Shown in pieces: positions 1 through 9,608 of a stretch of DNA of 64,000 bases (position 1 is the first letter of the stretch; every line of letters starts with the position of its first letter). The stretch spans positions 186,001 to 250,000 of the forward strand of contig NZ_CP067140.1 of assembly GCF_028553805.1 (NCBI RefSeq), given 5' to 3'. Origin of the DNA: Paracoccus saliphilus (GTDB taxonomy: Bacteria; Pseudomonadota; Alphaproteobacteria; Rhodobacterales; Rhodobacteraceae). Under the pieces are notes generated by a model. That model saw nothing but the letters and a program-made list of their open reading frames with translations, searched no databases and was not told where the DNA came from. Made by a program: the position numbers and the translations under genes.

Positions 1-1881
1 ATCGGCGTCTACGATGTCCTCATCGGCAGCGCGCGGCTCTTCCTCGCTGCTGCCTGCGCTGTCGCCAGCTTCTTGCTGGGACTTGTAGATCGCTTCACCC
101 AGTTTCATCGACGCGTCCATGACGTTCTGGATACCCGACTTGATCTTGCCGGCGTCGTCGGACTTGACCGATTCTTCCAGCGCACCGATCGCCAGCTCGA
201 TGGCTTCGACAGTGGATTCGTCCACCTTGTCGCCATGCTCTTCCAGCGACTTCCTGCTGCTGTGGATCAGGCTTTCGGCCTGGTTCTTGGCTTCGACCAG
301 CTCGCGGCGATCCTTGTCGGCGTCGGCATTGGCTTCGGCATCCTTCACCATCCGTTCGATATCGTCATCGGACAGACCGCCCGAAGCCTGGATGGTGATG
401 TTCTGCTCTTTGCCAGTACCCTTGTCCTTGGCGCTGACCGACACGATGCCGTTGGCGTCGATATCGAACGTCACCTCGATCTGCGGCATGCCGCGTGGTG
501 CGGGCGGGATATCCTCGAGATTGAACTGGCCCAGCAGCTTGTTATCCGATGCCATTTCACGCTCGCCCTGGAAGACCCGGATCGTCACGGCGTTCTGGTT
601 ATCCTCGGCGGTCGAGAAGATTTGGCTCTTCTTGGTCGGAATGGTGGTGTTGCGGTCGATCAGCCGGGTGAACACGCCACCGAGGGTCTCGATCCCCAGT
701 GACAGCGGCGTCACGTCCAGCAGCACCACGTCCTTGACGTCGCCCTGCAGCACACCGGCCTGAATTGCGGCGCCCAGTGCCACGACCTCGTCAGGGTTCA
801 CGCCCTTATGCGGCTCTTTCCCAAAGAAATCGGTCACCTCCTGGAAAACCCTGGGCATACGGGTCATCCCGCCGACCAGAACCACCTCGTCGATATCCGA
901 CTTCGAGACACCGGCGTCCTTCAGGGCTTCCTGAACAGGCTTCATGGTCTTCTTGATCAGGTCGCCGACCAGGCTTTCCAGCTTGGCGCGGGTCAGTTTC
1001 ATGACCATGTGCAGCGGCGTGCCGGAATCCTTGTCCATCGAGATGAACGGCTGGTTGATCTCGGTCTGGCTCGAGGAGGACAGTTCGATCTTGGCTTTCT
1101 CGGCGGCCTCTTTCAGGCGCTGGAGCGCCATCTTGTCCTTGGTCAGGTCGACGCCATGCTCTTTCTTGAATTCCTCGGCGAGGTAATTCACGATCCGCAT
1201 GTCGAAGTCCTCACCGCCGAGGAACGTGTCCCCGTTGGTCGATTTCACTTCGAACAGGCCATCGTCGATCTCAAGGATGGTGATGTCGAAAGTCCCACCG
1301 CCAAGGTCATAAACCGCGATGGTTTTCGTCTCTTTCTTGTCCAGGCCATAGGCCAGTGCGGCTGCCGTCGGTTCGTTAATGATGCGCAGCACTTCGAGAC
1401 CGGCGATCTTGCCGGCGTCCTTGGTGGCCTGACGCTGAGCGTCGTTGAAATAGGCCGGAACGGTGATGACGGCCTGCGTGACCTCTTCGCCCAGATAGCT
1501 TTCGGCGGTTTCCTTCATCTTCTGAAGGATCATCGCGCTGACTTGCGCGGGGGAATAATTCTCGCCCTTCACCTCGACCCAGGCATCGCCATTGCCACCG
1601 TCAACGATCGAATAGGGAACCAGCTTCTTGTCCTTTTCGACGGCTTCGTCGCCGATGCGACGTCCGATCAGACGCTTGACGGCGAATACGGTGTTGGTTG
1701 GGTTGGTCACGGCCTGACGCTTGGCGGATTGACCGACCAGACGCTCACCGTCGGTGAAACCGACGATCGAGGGGGTGGTGCGTGTGCCTTCGCTGTTCTC
1801 GATGACCTTGGGCTGGCTGCCGTCCATGATCGCGACGCAGCTATTCGTGGTGCCGAGGTCGATCCCGATGACTTTGGACAT
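1..1881 (-). CDS. dnaK: Molecular chaperone DnaK (Hsp70), 3' end cut by window
   Basis: This is the ATP-dependent cytosolic Hsp70 chaperone that works with DnaJ and GrpE in folding and the heat-shock response. Read leftwards from the ATG at 1881, the protein begins [15 protein letters not shown], the Hsp70 phosphate-binding signature, and continues through the typical nucleotide-binding and substrate-binding domains. 627 codons are in the window, and the last residues are the acidic tail ([15 protein letters not shown]) found near the C-terminus of the family. DnaK is usually about 635-640 residues, so only around ten residues are missing beyond position 1. AAGAAAGG precedes the start at ribosome-binding distance. 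A heat-shock type promoter lies about 120 bp upstream. No grpE is next to it; dnaJ, if adjacent, would be outside the window. Confidence 0.97.
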   Translation of the reverse strand, partial: MSKVIGIDLGTTNSCVAIMDGSQPKVIENSEGTRTTPSIVGFTDGERLVGQSAKRQAVTNPTNTVFAVKRLIGRRIGDEAVEKDKKLVPYSIVDGGNGDAWVEVKGENYSPAQVSAMILQKMKETAESYLGEEVTQAVITVPAYFNDAQRQATKDAGKIAGLEVLRIINEPTAAALAYGLDKKETKTIAVYDLGGGTFDITILEIDDGLFEVKSTNGDTFLGGEDFDMRIVNYLAEEFKKEHGVDLTKDKMALQRLKEAAEKAKIELSSSSQTEINQPFISMDKDSGTPLHMVMKLTRAKLESLVGDLIKKTMKPVQEALKDAGVSKSDIDEVVLVGGMTRMPRVFQEVTDFFGKEPHKGVNPDEVVALGAAIQAGVLQGDVKDVVLLDVTPLSLGIETLGGVFTRLIDRNTTIPTKKSQIFSTAEDNQNAVTIRVFQGEREMASDNKLLGQFNLEDIPPAPRGMPQIEVTFDIDANGIVSVSAKDKGTGKEQNITIQASGGLSDDDIERMVKDAEANADADKDRRELVEAKNQAESLIHSSRKSLEEHGDKVDESTVEAIELAIGALEESVKSDDAGKIKSGIQNVMDASMKLGEAIYKSQQEAGDSAGSSEEEPRAADEDIVDAD

Positions 1882-2000
1882 AGATTTATAACCTTTCTTG
1901 CGGCGATATGATGAGCCTTGGGTCCGTTTTGGCCCCCGCGGCCCGATCCCTTTGATTGATTGATTCAGGTCCGAAACGAGTCCGAACGCTTCGCGGCTGT

Positions 2001-2028
2001 ATATAGGTGGGGAAAATGAGGCTGCAAG
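2001..2028 (-). promoter_or_regulatory. RpoH (sigma-32) type promoter for dnaK
   Basis: On the minus strand the region reads CTTGCAG, then ten bases, then CCCCACCTATAT. This fits the alphaproteobacterial heat-shock promoter pattern (CTTG followed by a CCCCA/CYTAT -10 element). It points at dnaK and would leave a leader of roughly 110 nt. The assignment is by motif only. Confidence 0.75.
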
Positions 2029-2108
2029 CGCGGAGTCGATGCTTATTGGCCCTTATTTTAGAAGATTCGTCGTTAAATTCGCATTAACTTCGCTCTCTGA
2101 GCAGGTTG

Positions 2109-2954
2109 TTAGCGTTGACATCGCGGGCAGAAAAAACTCGACCGGCCCGATTGCACGATCCGCCTGACATGTCCATCGCATCCCATGGCAGGGCAAGGGG
2201 TGCCCTCGCGGTCGTAAACTCGGAAGCTGTGCTGGAAATATCCCAGTTCCCCTGTGGCCTGCCGATGGTCGCGCAGTGAAGACCCGCCTGCCGCGATAGC
2301 GTCGCTCAGAACTTCGCGAACATGGTCCGCCAATGCGATGATCCGGTCCTTGCCGATACGGCCCGCGGCTCGGCGCGGATCGATGCCCGCACGATGCAGC
2401 GCCTCGCTCACATAAATATTGCCGAGGCCAGCCACGATCTTCTGGTCCAGCAACGCCTGTTTGACCGGTACACGCCGCCCGGCGAAAACCTCGGAAAGAT
2501 AGCGAACGTCAAAATCCGGATCGAACGGTTCCGGCCCCAGATGAGCCAACAAGGGATGGGTTTCGTCCTCGCGGATCAGATCGACCATGCCGAAACGCCG
2601 GGCATCGTTGAACGTGATCGTCGTGCCTGCCTCGGTCACCAGCACGACATGATCGTGGCGCGGCAGGATCGACGGATCACGATGGAATCCGGCGAGCCCC
2701 GTGCCTTCGACCAGCAGCCGACCCGACATGCCCAGATGCATCAGCATCGTGCCGCCCCGGTCCAGATCGGCCAGCAGGTATTTCGAGCGCCTGCGCAGAC
2801 CCGTCACCGTCGCCCCGGTCAGCACCTGCACCAGGTCGGGCGGCAGGGGCCAGCGCAGATCGGGACGCCGCGCCTCGGCCCTCGCGATGCGCTGGCCTTC
2901 CAGATGTGGTTGCAGGCCGCGCCTGACGGTTTCGACTTCCGGCAGTTCCGGCAT
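2109..2954 (-). CDS. mutM: Formamidopyrimidine-DNA glycosylase
   Basis: This base-excision repair enzyme removes 8-oxoguanine and formamidopyrimidines and cleaves the strand as an AP lyase. The protein starts [14 protein letters not shown]: after Met removal the N-terminal Pro is the catalytic nucleophile and the next Glu is also catalytic. The C-terminus holds the Fpg zinc finger, with cysteines in a C-x4-C ... FFCPRC layout, and a typical QR ending. Length is 281 residues, normal for the family. The frame is open 52 codons further upstream, but the Pro must be residue 2, so the start is fixed at 2954. It is divergent from ubiE across 100 bp. Confidence 0.97.
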   Translation of the reverse strand: MPELPEVETVRRGLQPHLEGQRIARAEARRPDLRWPLPPDLVQVLTGATVTGLRRRSKYLLADLDRGGTMLMHLGMSGRLLVEGTGLAGFHRDPSILPRHDHVVLVTEAGTTITFNDARRFGMVDLIREDETHPLLAHLGPEPFDPDFDVRYLSEVFAGRRVPVKQALLDQKIVAGLGNIYVSEALHRAGIDPRRAAGRIGKDRIIALADHVREVLSDAIAAGGSSLRDHRQATGELGYFQHSFRVYDREGTPCPAMGCDGHVRRIVQSGRSSFFCPRCQR

Positions 2955-3054
2955 CCGGTTCCTCTCGCTGCATTGCGCCCGTGGCGCATCCCGGTCATTG
3001 TGCGCGCGGTGCGCCTGACGTATCTGGCGTGAAGGACAGCGGACGGCAAGCGCG

Positions 3055-3801
3055 ATGAGCGAAAAGAAACAGACCCATTTCGGTTTCCGAACCGTGGACG
3101 AGGACGACAAGGCCGGGCTGGTCCATGGCGTGTTTTCCAGCGTGGCCTCGCGCTATGACCTGATGAACGACTTGATGAGCGGGGGCGTCCATCGCGTCTG
3201 GAAGAGCGCGATGATGGACTGGCTCGCACCGCGTGACGGTCAGCATCTGCTGGATGTGGCGGGCGGCACGGGCGATATCGCCTTTCGATTCCTCGACCGT
3301 GCGCCGGGTGCGCGCGTCACGGTCTGCGACATGACCGAATCCATGCTGGTCGAAGGGCGCAAGCGGGGCGAGGCCGCCAAGCTGGCCGATCGGCTGGCAT
3401 GGGTGACCGGCGACGCGATGCGGCTGCCTTTCGCGGATGACAGTTTTGACCGCTACACGATCAGCTTTGGCATTCGTAACGTGACCCGTATCGATGACGC
3501 GCTGGCCGAGGCCTATCGCGTGCTCCGTCCCGGTGGGCGTTTGATGGTGCTGGAATTCAGCCAGATCCCCGTGCCGATGATGCAATGGGCCTATGACCGC
3601 TACAGTTTCAACGTGATCCCGGCGATGGGGCAGGCGGTGACCGGCGACCGCGACAGCTATCAATACCTGGTCGAATCGATCCGCCGTTTCCCCAATCAGG
3701 AAACATTCGGTGATTTGATCCGCAAGGCCGGTTTCGGCCGTGTCCAATGGCGTAACCTGTCGATGGGCATTGCCGCGCTACATTCCGGTTGGAAGCTTTA
3801 A
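3055..3801 (+). CDS. ubiE: Ubiquinone/menaquinone C-methyltransferase UbiE
   Basis: This SAM-dependent methyltransferase methylates the benzoquinol ring in ubiquinone biosynthesis. The protein (248 aa) shows the family opening with [11 protein letters not shown], the stretch [20 protein letters not shown] motif [16 protein letters not shown] at residues 66-80, and the late motif [20 protein letters not shown]. It ends close to the usual [11 protein letters not shown] terminus of alphaproteobacterial UbiE. The stop codon overlaps the ubiB start by one base (TAATG), so the two genes are probably translationally coupled. Co-occurrence with ubiB supports the ubiquinone role. Confidence 0.97.
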   Translation: MSEKKQTHFGFRTVDEDDKAGLVHGVFSSVASRYDLMNDLMSGGVHRVWKSAMMDWLAPRDGQHLLDVAGGTGDIAFRFLDRAPGARVTVCDMTESMLVEGRKRGEAAKLADRLAWVTGDAMRLPFADDSFDRYTISFGIRNVTRIDDALAEAYRVLRPGGRLMVLEFSQIPVPMMQWAYDRYSFNVIPAMGQAVTGDRDSYQYLVESIRRFPNQETFGDLIRKAGFGRVQWRNLSMGIAALHSGWKL

Positions 3802-5327
3802 TGCGCGGTCCGCATAATATCCTGCGCCTGATCCGGACCGGCGCGACATTCGAGCGGACCGGCGCGATGGGCGTGGCACTCGATGCGATCGAAGCCCCGG
3901 CCCGGTTGCGTCTGGCGGCACGGGTGCTGGGCTGGCCGTTCCGCTGGATGGGCTACAAGGGCAATCCCGATCTGCCGCCTGTGACACGGGCGATCACTGC
4001 GCTCGGCCCAGCCTATATCAAGTTCGGCCAGATCCTCTCGACCCGCGCCGATGTGGTCGGCACCGAACTGGCCGACCAACTGCGGATGCTGCAGGACCGG
4101 TTGCCGCCATTCCCGACCGAGACCGCCAAACAGATGGTCGAGGCCGAACTCGGCCATTCCGTCGACCATTTGTTCTCGGAATTCTCGGAACCTGTCGCGG
4201 CGGCCTCCATCGCGCAGGTTCACCGGGCGAGGCTGCGCGAAACCGGCCGTGAGGTTGCCGTCAAGGTGCTGCGCCCCGGCATCGTGGGCGCCTTTCGTCG
4301 CGACATCGACGCGTTCCATTTCGCCGCCGGCATGATCGAGGGGATCGCGCCATTCAGCCGTCGCCTGCGGCCCCGAGACGTCATCAGCCATTTCGAGGCG
4401 GTGGTCACTGGCGAACTCGACCTGCGTCTCGAAGCCGCTTCTGCCTCGGAATTCGCCGAGAATACCCGCGAGGACAAGGATTTCGCCATCCCACCGCCGC
4501 ATTGGCACCTGTCATCGCGCCGGGTGCTGACCTCGGATTGGGCCGAGGGCATCCCGATGGGCGACCGCGAGGCGTTGATCGCGGCGGGCCATGACATCAC
4601 ACATGTCGCCCGTCGGGTGATCCAGCTTTTCCTGCAGCATGCCCTGCGCGACGGCTTCTTCCACGCGGACATGCATCATGGCAATCTCAAGGTCGCGCCA
4701 GATGGGGATATCATCGCCTATGATTTCGGGATCATGGGCGAGATCGACGAATACACCCGCCGCGTCTATGCCGAGATCCTGATGGGGTTCATCCATCGTG
4801 ACTATCGCCGCGTGGCACGGGTGCATTTCGAAGCCGGCTATGTCCCGCGTGACCGTGACGAGGCGGCTTTCGCCCGCGCCCTGCGTGCTGTTGGCGAACC
4901 GATCTTCGGTGCTGACGCCAGCCAGATTTCGATGGCAAACCTGCTGGCCTATCTGTTCGAGGTCACAGAGCGCTTTGGCATGCCGACACGAACCGAATTG
5001 ATCCTTTTGCAACGCACCATGGTGGTCGTCGAGGGCGTCGCACGCTCGCTGGACCCGCAATTGAACATGTGGGAAGCGGCCAAGCCCGTCGTCTCGGATT
5101 ACATCAAGGCCAGCCTCGGCCCGCGGGCGATGGCAAAGGACGCAGTGCAGGTGGCGCAGACTTTGGGGCGCTATGGGCCCTTGCTGCCGAAGCTGGTCGA
5201 CCGGATGCTGTGGGAGAATGTGCATGCGAAGCCCCAGCCCAGGAAAAATGGCCACCGCCGGGGCTATGCGCTGGCGGCGGGCGTGGCTCTGGTCGTGGGA
5301 TTGGGCGTCGGCCTGTTCCTCGGCTGA
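3801..5327 (+). CDS. ubiB: Ubiquinone biosynthesis accessory kinase-like protein UbiB
   Basis: UbiB is a membrane-associated atypical ABC1/ADCK-family ATPase needed for ubiquinone biosynthesis. The protein of 508 aa shows the KxGQ motif (YIKFGQILSTRADV), the alanine-rich loop AAASIAQVHRA that replaces the kinase glycine loop, the HADMHHGNL catalytic-type motif and the DFG equivalent (AYDFGIMG). Two hydrophobic segments at the extreme C-terminus fit membrane anchoring. I chose the ATG at 3801, which overlaps the ubiE stop and has GGAAG upstream. An in-frame ATG at 3789 would add four residues inside ubiE. Confidence 0.95.
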   Translation: MRGPHNILRLIRTGATFERTGAMGVALDAIEAPARLRLAARVLGWPFRWMGYKGNPDLPPVTRAITALGPAYIKFGQILSTRADVVGTELADQLRMLQDRLPPFPTETAKQMVEAELGHSVDHLFSEFSEPVAAASIAQVHRARLRETGREVAVKVLRPGIVGAFRRDIDAFHFAAGMIEGIAPFSRRLRPRDVISHFEAVVTGELDLRLEAASASEFAENTREDKDFAIPPPHWHLSSRRVLTSDWAEGIPMGDREALIAAGHDITHVARRVIQLFLQHALRDGFFHADMHHGNLKVAPDGDIIAYDFGIMGEIDEYTRRVYAEILMGFIHRDYRRVARVHFEAGYVPRDRDEAAFARALRAVGEPIFGADASQISMANLLAYLFEVTERFGMPTRTELILLQRTMVVVEGVARSLDPQLNMWEAAKPVVSDYIKASLGPRAMAKDAVQVAQTLGRYGPLLPKLVDRMLWENVHAKPQPRKNGHRRGYALAAGVALVVGLGVGLFLG

Positions 5328-5384
5328 CGTAGGCTGGCCCTGCGAGGCTGTGGCAGATTGACCATAGCCACGAGATCCTGCACC

Positions 5385-5399
5385 AATGCGTCTCGCATT
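5385..5399. promoter_or_regulatory. Perfect inverted repeat upstream of the TonB receptor (candidate operator)
   Basis: AATGCG-TCT-CGCATT is a perfect inverted repeat with 6-bp arms in the 163-bp gap before the TonB-dependent receptor, about 90 bp ahead of its start. Receptor genes of this type are commonly controlled by Fur-family metal regulators that bind short palindromes, but I cannot match this one to a specific regulator. Confidence 0.35.
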
Positions 5400-5490
5400 T
5401 ACCAGTTTCACCCGTTAGAAGCGGGGCAACGCCAGCCAAAGCGGGTTTCCGCTGTCGCAAGCCAGAACAAGGTTTCGATGGAGGAAACAT

Positions 5491-7482
5491 ATGCCCAAGT
5501 TCACCCGGGCGGTTCTGGCGCTCAGCACCGCGACATTGCCGACCATTGTCCAGGCACAGCAAATCACCCTTGACCCGATAACGCTTTATGCGACCGATGA
5601 ATATGTCATCGGACAGGTCGAGGTCGATGAAGACGACCTGAAAGCGGCCGAAAACGGTGGCCTCGCCGATCTGTTCCGATCAGAGCCCGGCGTGAGCGTC
5701 GATGGCGGGATCGCTCTGACCGAACGCGTTTATGTCAACGGGATTGACCAGGAACAGATGGCAGTCACCATCGACGGCGCGCTGCAGAACAACCGCATGT
5801 GGCATCACACCACCACCAACCTCATCGATCCCGGTCTGCTGAAAGCCGCAAGGGTCGACGCGGGTGTTGCGCCTGCGGATGCCGGGCCGGACGCACTGGC
5901 CGGTTCAATCGAGTATGAAACCAAATCGGCGCTTGATCTGCTCGAGGATGGCCAGAACTTCGGCGGAAAACTGACAACCGGCTATGCTTCGAATGGTGAA
6001 AGAGCGACAGGTGCCTTGACGCTGTATGGCCGTCAGGGGCCGGTGGATGCCCTGCTTTATGCAAAGCGCGCGACCGGCGATGATTACGAAGGTGGCGATG
6101 GCAAGACGGTGAAATATACCGGCGCGGATCTGAGCAGTTATATGGTCAAACTGGGCGCCGAGGCGAATGGTTGGCGCTTTGAGTATGGAGGGATGCAGGT
6201 TCAGGATGACTCGCTGCGCCCGTTCCGTCCGAATGTGACGGATTACACTTACCGACCAAGTGCACCACGTTACTTTGACATGACCCAGACCACCCATACT
6301 CTGAAAGTTGGCCGTAGCGAAGCCGCTGAAGGCCTGTTCAACCCCGAGCTCTTGTTGTCTTCGTCCGAAGGCAAGCAGACGGCAGAGGAAGTATCCAGTG
6401 ATGACCCGCTATGGACCAATGCAGTTTCAGATACGAAATCGGCTATTCTGCAGAATCATTCACGCTTCGGCCAGACCGAAGTAACAGCCGGTATAGACCT
6501 GCATAACCGTACATCCAGTGCTGACGATTATTGGGGCAGCGGAGCGATTCACGGTTTCCAGGAGGAAAGCCACAACACCGGGCTTTTTGTACAGGCACGC
6601 GGTTCGGCGGGACAGTTCGATTTCAGTTCGGGTCTGCGTTATGACTGGAACCGTTTTAACGGAACGCAAGGTGAAGAGTTCAAAACAGACGGCGCTAGTG
6701 CCAACGCCAATGTGACTTGGAATGCCACCGACGCGCTGTCCTTTGATGCGGGTTACTCAACTGTATTTGGCGGCATTCCGGTTGATTACAGTTTCAACCA
6801 ATGGGCACCTCATCCGTTTTCAGAGCAGCCCCGGCCGACCAGATCTCAGAACATGATCCTTGGTGCGAATTGGAGCCAGAACGGAACAACAATCAATGCT
6901 GAGTATTTCAGAACGAAGGTTGGCAATGCGCGTGACACGGCCTCAAGGCGGACAGATGGTCCAAGCCCATATTACAATGGTCATGCATACTACTTCATCT
7001 CCGAAGCCAAAGAAATTCGTAGTCAGGGCTGGCGTCTCTCGCTTGGGCAGAATTGGACAGGTGGATCCGCGACCCTCCGTTACTCCGATATCGAAATGGA
7101 AGTGGACGGGAAAGCTCCTACGAGTCTCGATCTTCAAGGCTTTGGCACCATTCCGGGCCGGGTTCTGACACTGGACGCCCGTCATCAAGTTACGCGTGAC
7201 CTGACATTTGGCGGCGTGATCGAACATGCCTTTGGGATGTCCCACCAAGGTGTCGATCCTGATGATGAACCGCGCCGCGATTTCGAGGCCTATACGCTCG
7301 TGAACGTGTACGGCGAATATAAGCCTGCACGCTACGAGAACCTGACAATTCGCGCAGAGATCAATAATCTGTTCGACGAAGATTACGTGGATCGAGCTTC
7401 TTTCGGCGGCGATTATGAATTCGTCATTCCTCAGAAAGAACCTGGCCGCAGCATTGCACTGACCGCGAACTTCACCTTCTGA
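5491..7482 (+). CDS. TonB-dependent outer-membrane receptor, substrate unknown
   Basis: This is a 663-residue outer-membrane beta-barrel receptor for TonB/ExbBD-driven uptake, probably of an iron compound such as heme or a siderophore. A signal peptide (about 22 residues, cleavage after VQA) is followed by a plug domain (GGLADLFRSEPGVSVDGG... VTIDGALQNN... VDAGVAPADAGPDALAGS) and a barrel. The barrel ends with the family motif NNLFDEDYVDRASFGGDYEFV and a final aromatic (NFTF) that suits BAM recognition. GGAGGAAACAT precedes the ATG. It stands alone, with no tonB, exbBD, periplasmic binding protein or ABC permease beside it. The middle of the gene reads more AT-rich than its neighbours. Given the adjacent PQQ genes, PQQ uptake is an alternative that I cannot support from sequence. 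Confidence 0.88.
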   Translation: MPKFTRAVLALSTATLPTIVQAQQITLDPITLYATDEYVIGQVEVDEDDLKAAENGGLADLFRSEPGVSVDGGIALTERVYVNGIDQEQMAVTIDGALQNNRMWHHTTTNLIDPGLLKAARVDAGVAPADAGPDALAGSIEYETKSALDLLEDGQNFGGKLTTGYASNGERATGALTLYGRQGPVDALLYAKRATGDDYEGGDGKTVKYTGADLSSYMVKLGAEANGWRFEYGGMQVQDDSLRPFRPNVTDYTYRPSAPRYFDMTQTTHTLKVGRSEAAEGLFNPELLLSSSEGKQTAEEVSSDDPLWTNAVSDTKSAILQNHSRFGQTEVTAGIDLHNRTSSADDYWGSGAIHGFQEESHNTGLFVQARGSAGQFDFSSGLRYDWNRFNGTQGEEFKTDGASANANVTWNATDALSFDAGYSTVFGGIPVDYSFNQWAPHPFSEQPRPTRSQNMILGANWSQNGTTINAEYFRTKVGNARDTASRRTDGPSPYYNGHAYYFISEAKEIRSQGWRLSLGQNWTGGSATLRYSDIEMEVDGKAPTSLDLQGFGTIPGRVLTLDARHQVTRDLTFGGVIEHAFGMSHQGVDPDDEPRRDFEAYTLVNVYGEYKPARYENLTIRAEINNLFDEDYVDRASFGGDYEFVIPQKEPGRSIALTANFTF

Positions 7483-7487
7483 GCCGA

Positions 7488-7502
7488 GGGGCGCAATGCC
7501 CC
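7488..7502 (+). terminator. Weak hairpin after the TonB receptor
   Basis: GGGGC-GCAAT-GCCCC forms a short stem-loop six bases past the receptor stop, in a 71-bp gap between convergent genes. No T-run follows, so it is at best a weak intrinsic terminator. Confidence 0.3.
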
Positions 7503-7553
7503 CGGTCACAGCATAATATGGTTATGATCGGTTCTGTTCGCGCCGGAGCCGGT

Positions 7554-8330
7554 CTAGCCCGCCACGTCGAAGGTCCGATCCCAGATATTGCCCTCGGTAT
7601 CCTCGGCATGGACGCTGATCGGCTTGCCATTGGGCGTGTAGCCGAAACGGAACACTGGATCCTCGCTGACCGAGATTCCTGCTTGCATCGTGAACAGCAA
7701 TTCATCGCCCTGCCGTACCTCCAGCCGGTCGATGAAATGGGCGGGGATATTCAGCAGCGTCACCTGGTCGCGCTGCAACCCGGAAAACATCGGGTGACGG
7801 ATCATCAGCGTGCCAATATTGCGGTCTCCGTCCTGCACGGTTTTCCAGCGCATTTCACCCATGGTCTCTTCGACTGCCGCCATATCCTTACCCGCAGGGG
7901 CAGAGCAGCCGCCCGACGCCTTGACGAAACGACCGGCCATGACCTTGCTGCCATCCGCTTGGGTGCCAATGGCACGCAAGTCGGTATAGGCATCGACGCG
8001 GACACGGACTTCGAAATCGAGCGGCATCAGCGCTTCGCCGAAACTGTATTCTGCAGCCACGGGTGCCGGGTTCTCGTCGATCACCAGAGACAGATCCGTC
8101 AGCGCCGGGGCATCCGGTGCCTGAGTCAGACGGATCGGCACGATGGCCGCGTCATTGGCACGCGTCGGGGCATCGACATCCAGTATGCCGGAATCGATTG
8201 GCGGCTCTTCGGACAGGCCCATGACCGATTCACGCAGATCATCCCATGTTTCCGACGGTCGCAGCGGATTTTCCTGCGCCAGAGCGGGCGAGGCCATCAG
8301 AAGTGCCGCGGCAGCAAGCCATGCCTTCAT
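7554..8330 (-). CDS. Quinoprotein dehydrogenase-associated SoxYZ-like carrier protein
   Basis: A periplasmic protein (258 aa) resembling a fused SoxY-SoxZ carrier, of the kind found beside PQQ genes and quinoprotein dehydrogenases. A signal peptide (MKAWLAAAALLMASPALAQ) is followed by a SoxY-like region ending in GGCSAP (Cys142), the likely equivalent of the SoxY carrier cysteine, then a SoxZ-like beta domain (IRHPMFSGLQRD... PVFRFGYTPNGKPISV). It follows pqqE directly. I chose the ATG at 8330, six bases after GGGAGG. An ATG at 8336 overlaps the pqqE stop as ATGA and would add two residues. The family function in quinoprotein electron transfer or maturation is poorly defined. Confidence 0.82.
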   Translation of the reverse strand: MKAWLAAAALLMASPALAQENPLRPSETWDDLRESVMGLSEEPPIDSGILDVDAPTRANDAAIVPIRLTQAPDAPALTDLSLVIDENPAPVAAEYSFGEALMPLDFEVRVRVDAYTDLRAIGTQADGSKVMAGRFVKASGGCSAPAGKDMAAVEETMGEMRWKTVQDGDRNIGTLMIRHPMFSGLQRDQVTLLNIPAHFIDRLEVRQGDELLFTMQAGISVSEDPVFRFGYTPNGKPISVHAEDTEGNIWDRTFDVAG

Positions 8331-8332
8331 CT

Positions 8333-9469
8333 TCATCCTCCCTTCTTCATGCGCCGGTAGATCAGTTCCGCCGTGTCCGCGTCCGCATCCTCCTCGGCCC
8401 GGGCGACGACCTGCGCATGCAGCGGCGATTTCGAGCAGACCGGGTCGGTCGCCCGGGCATCGCCTGCTATGGCCATAGCTTGACACCGACAGCCGCCAAA
8501 ATCCATGTTTTTCCGCTCACAACTGCGGCAGGGCTCGGCCATCCACTCGGTGCCGCGAAAGGCGTTGAAGGCGTCCGAGAGGTGCCAGATATCGGACAGG
8601 GACCGGTCACGAACATTCTCGAACTGCAGCCAGTCGATGGAGTTGGCGGCATGGCATGGCAGGACCGAGCCATCAGGCGCGACGTTCAGCCCGGTTGAGC
8701 CCCAGCCGCCCATGCATGCCTTGGGATAGACCGCGTGATGATCCGCGGGGACGTAATCGATCACCAATCGTCCGCGCAGCCTGACACGGGCATCGTTCAC
8801 CACTTGCCTTGCAAAAGCCGCCTGTTCGCGGGTGGGCATCAAGGCCTTGCGGTTCAGGTCGGCCCAACCGTGGAATTGCACGGTCGCCACTTCGATCCGC
8901 CTCGCGCCTAGACTTTCGGCCAGCTCGATCATGTCCGGCAGCCGTTCCATGTTCTGGCGATGGACAACGGCGTTGATGGTCAGGGGAAAGCCGATCTCGG
9001 TGACCCATTCGGAAAAGCCCATTTTCTTGTCCCAGGACCCCGGATGGCCGCTGATCCGGTCGGCCATGTCGGGGCGGATGCCTTGCAGCGAAAGCTGGAC
9101 GTGATCGACGCCCGCACTGTCCAGTTCCTCCAGGCGTTGACGGGTGATGCCGATACCCGAGGTGATCAGATTGACATAAAGTCCCGCCGCGCTCGCCGAT
9201 TCCACGATCTGCGCCAGATCGCGCCTCGCCCCTGGTTCACCGCCCGAGATATGCACCTGCAGCACGCCCAGATCGGCAGCCTCGCGGAACACGCGGGCCC
9301 AATCCTCGGCGGGCAGCTCGGCCTGCGAGCGGGTCAGCTCGACCGGGTTCGAGCAATAGGGACAGGCAAGCGGGCAGCGATGAGTGATCTCGGCCAGCAT
9401 TGCCATGGGCAGGCCGGGGGTGACCGGGTTGCCGTCGAGGTCGCGGGGCTGGGCGGGAAGGTCCTTCAT
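8333..9469 (-). CDS. pqqE: PQQ biosynthesis radical SAM enzyme PqqE
   Basis: PqqE forms the Glu-Tyr C-C crosslink in the PqqA peptide, the first chemical step of PQQ synthesis. The 378-residue protein has the radical-SAM CxxxCxxC motif CPLACPYC (Cys32, 36, 39) and the HISGGEPGARRDL SAM-binding stretch. A C-terminal SPASM domain carries auxiliary-cluster cysteines (LPCHAANS, CRSCERKNMDFGGCRCQ). The start at 9469 has AAGGA upstream; the frame is open 16 codons further but without a better site. Unlike the other pqq genes it is separated from pqqD, by 139 bp holding a dispersed repeat. Confidence 0.97.
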   Translation of the reverse strand: MKDLPAQPRDLDGNPVTPGLPMAMLAEITHRCPLACPYCSNPVELTRSQAELPAEDWARVFREAADLGVLQVHISGGEPGARRDLAQIVESASAAGLYVNLITSGIGITRQRLEELDSAGVDHVQLSLQGIRPDMADRISGHPGSWDKKMGFSEWVTEIGFPLTINAVVHRQNMERLPDMIELAESLGARRIEVATVQFHGWADLNRKALMPTREQAAFARQVVNDARVRLRGRLVIDYVPADHHAVYPKACMGGWGSTGLNVAPDGSVLPCHAANSIDWLQFENVRDRSLSDIWHLSDAFNAFRGTEWMAEPCRSCERKNMDFGGCRCQAMAIAGDARATDPVCSKSPLHAQVVARAEEDADADTAELIYRRMKKGG

Positions 9470-9501
9470 GGCGAGTCCTTGGGGTGTGATTGGAGGCGGT
9501 T

Positions 9502-9590
9502 GCCGGGGGTTTCGCACCCCGTCGCCTGCTGGTTCTCGAACCAGTGGCGCACCACTGGCGACCCCGCGGGATACTTGTATGAAGAAGAAG
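9502..9590 (+). repeat. Dispersed AAGAAGAAG repeat, copy 1 (inside the pqq operon)
   Basis: A GC-rich palindromic stretch (GGGGGTTTCGCACCCC, then CCAGTGGCGCACCACTGG) is followed by CCCCGCGGGATACTTGTATG and AAGAAGAAG. It lies in the pqqD-pqqE gap, antisense to the pqq genes. The middle portion (CCAGTGGCGC... GGCGACCC) is shared with copy 3 at 22117. Confidence 0.75.
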
Positions 9591-9608
9591 GAACTCGTGT
9601 TTCAGGGG

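Noticed and set aside
73..1911. Several plus-strand open frames over the first 1.9 kb
   Set aside because: They mirror dnaK on the minus strand, which is unmistakable; the real gene is simply cut by the window edge.
2955..3110. N-terminal extension of mutM
   Set aside because: The catalytic proline must be residue 2, so translation cannot begin upstream of 2954; the extension overlaps the ubiE start region.
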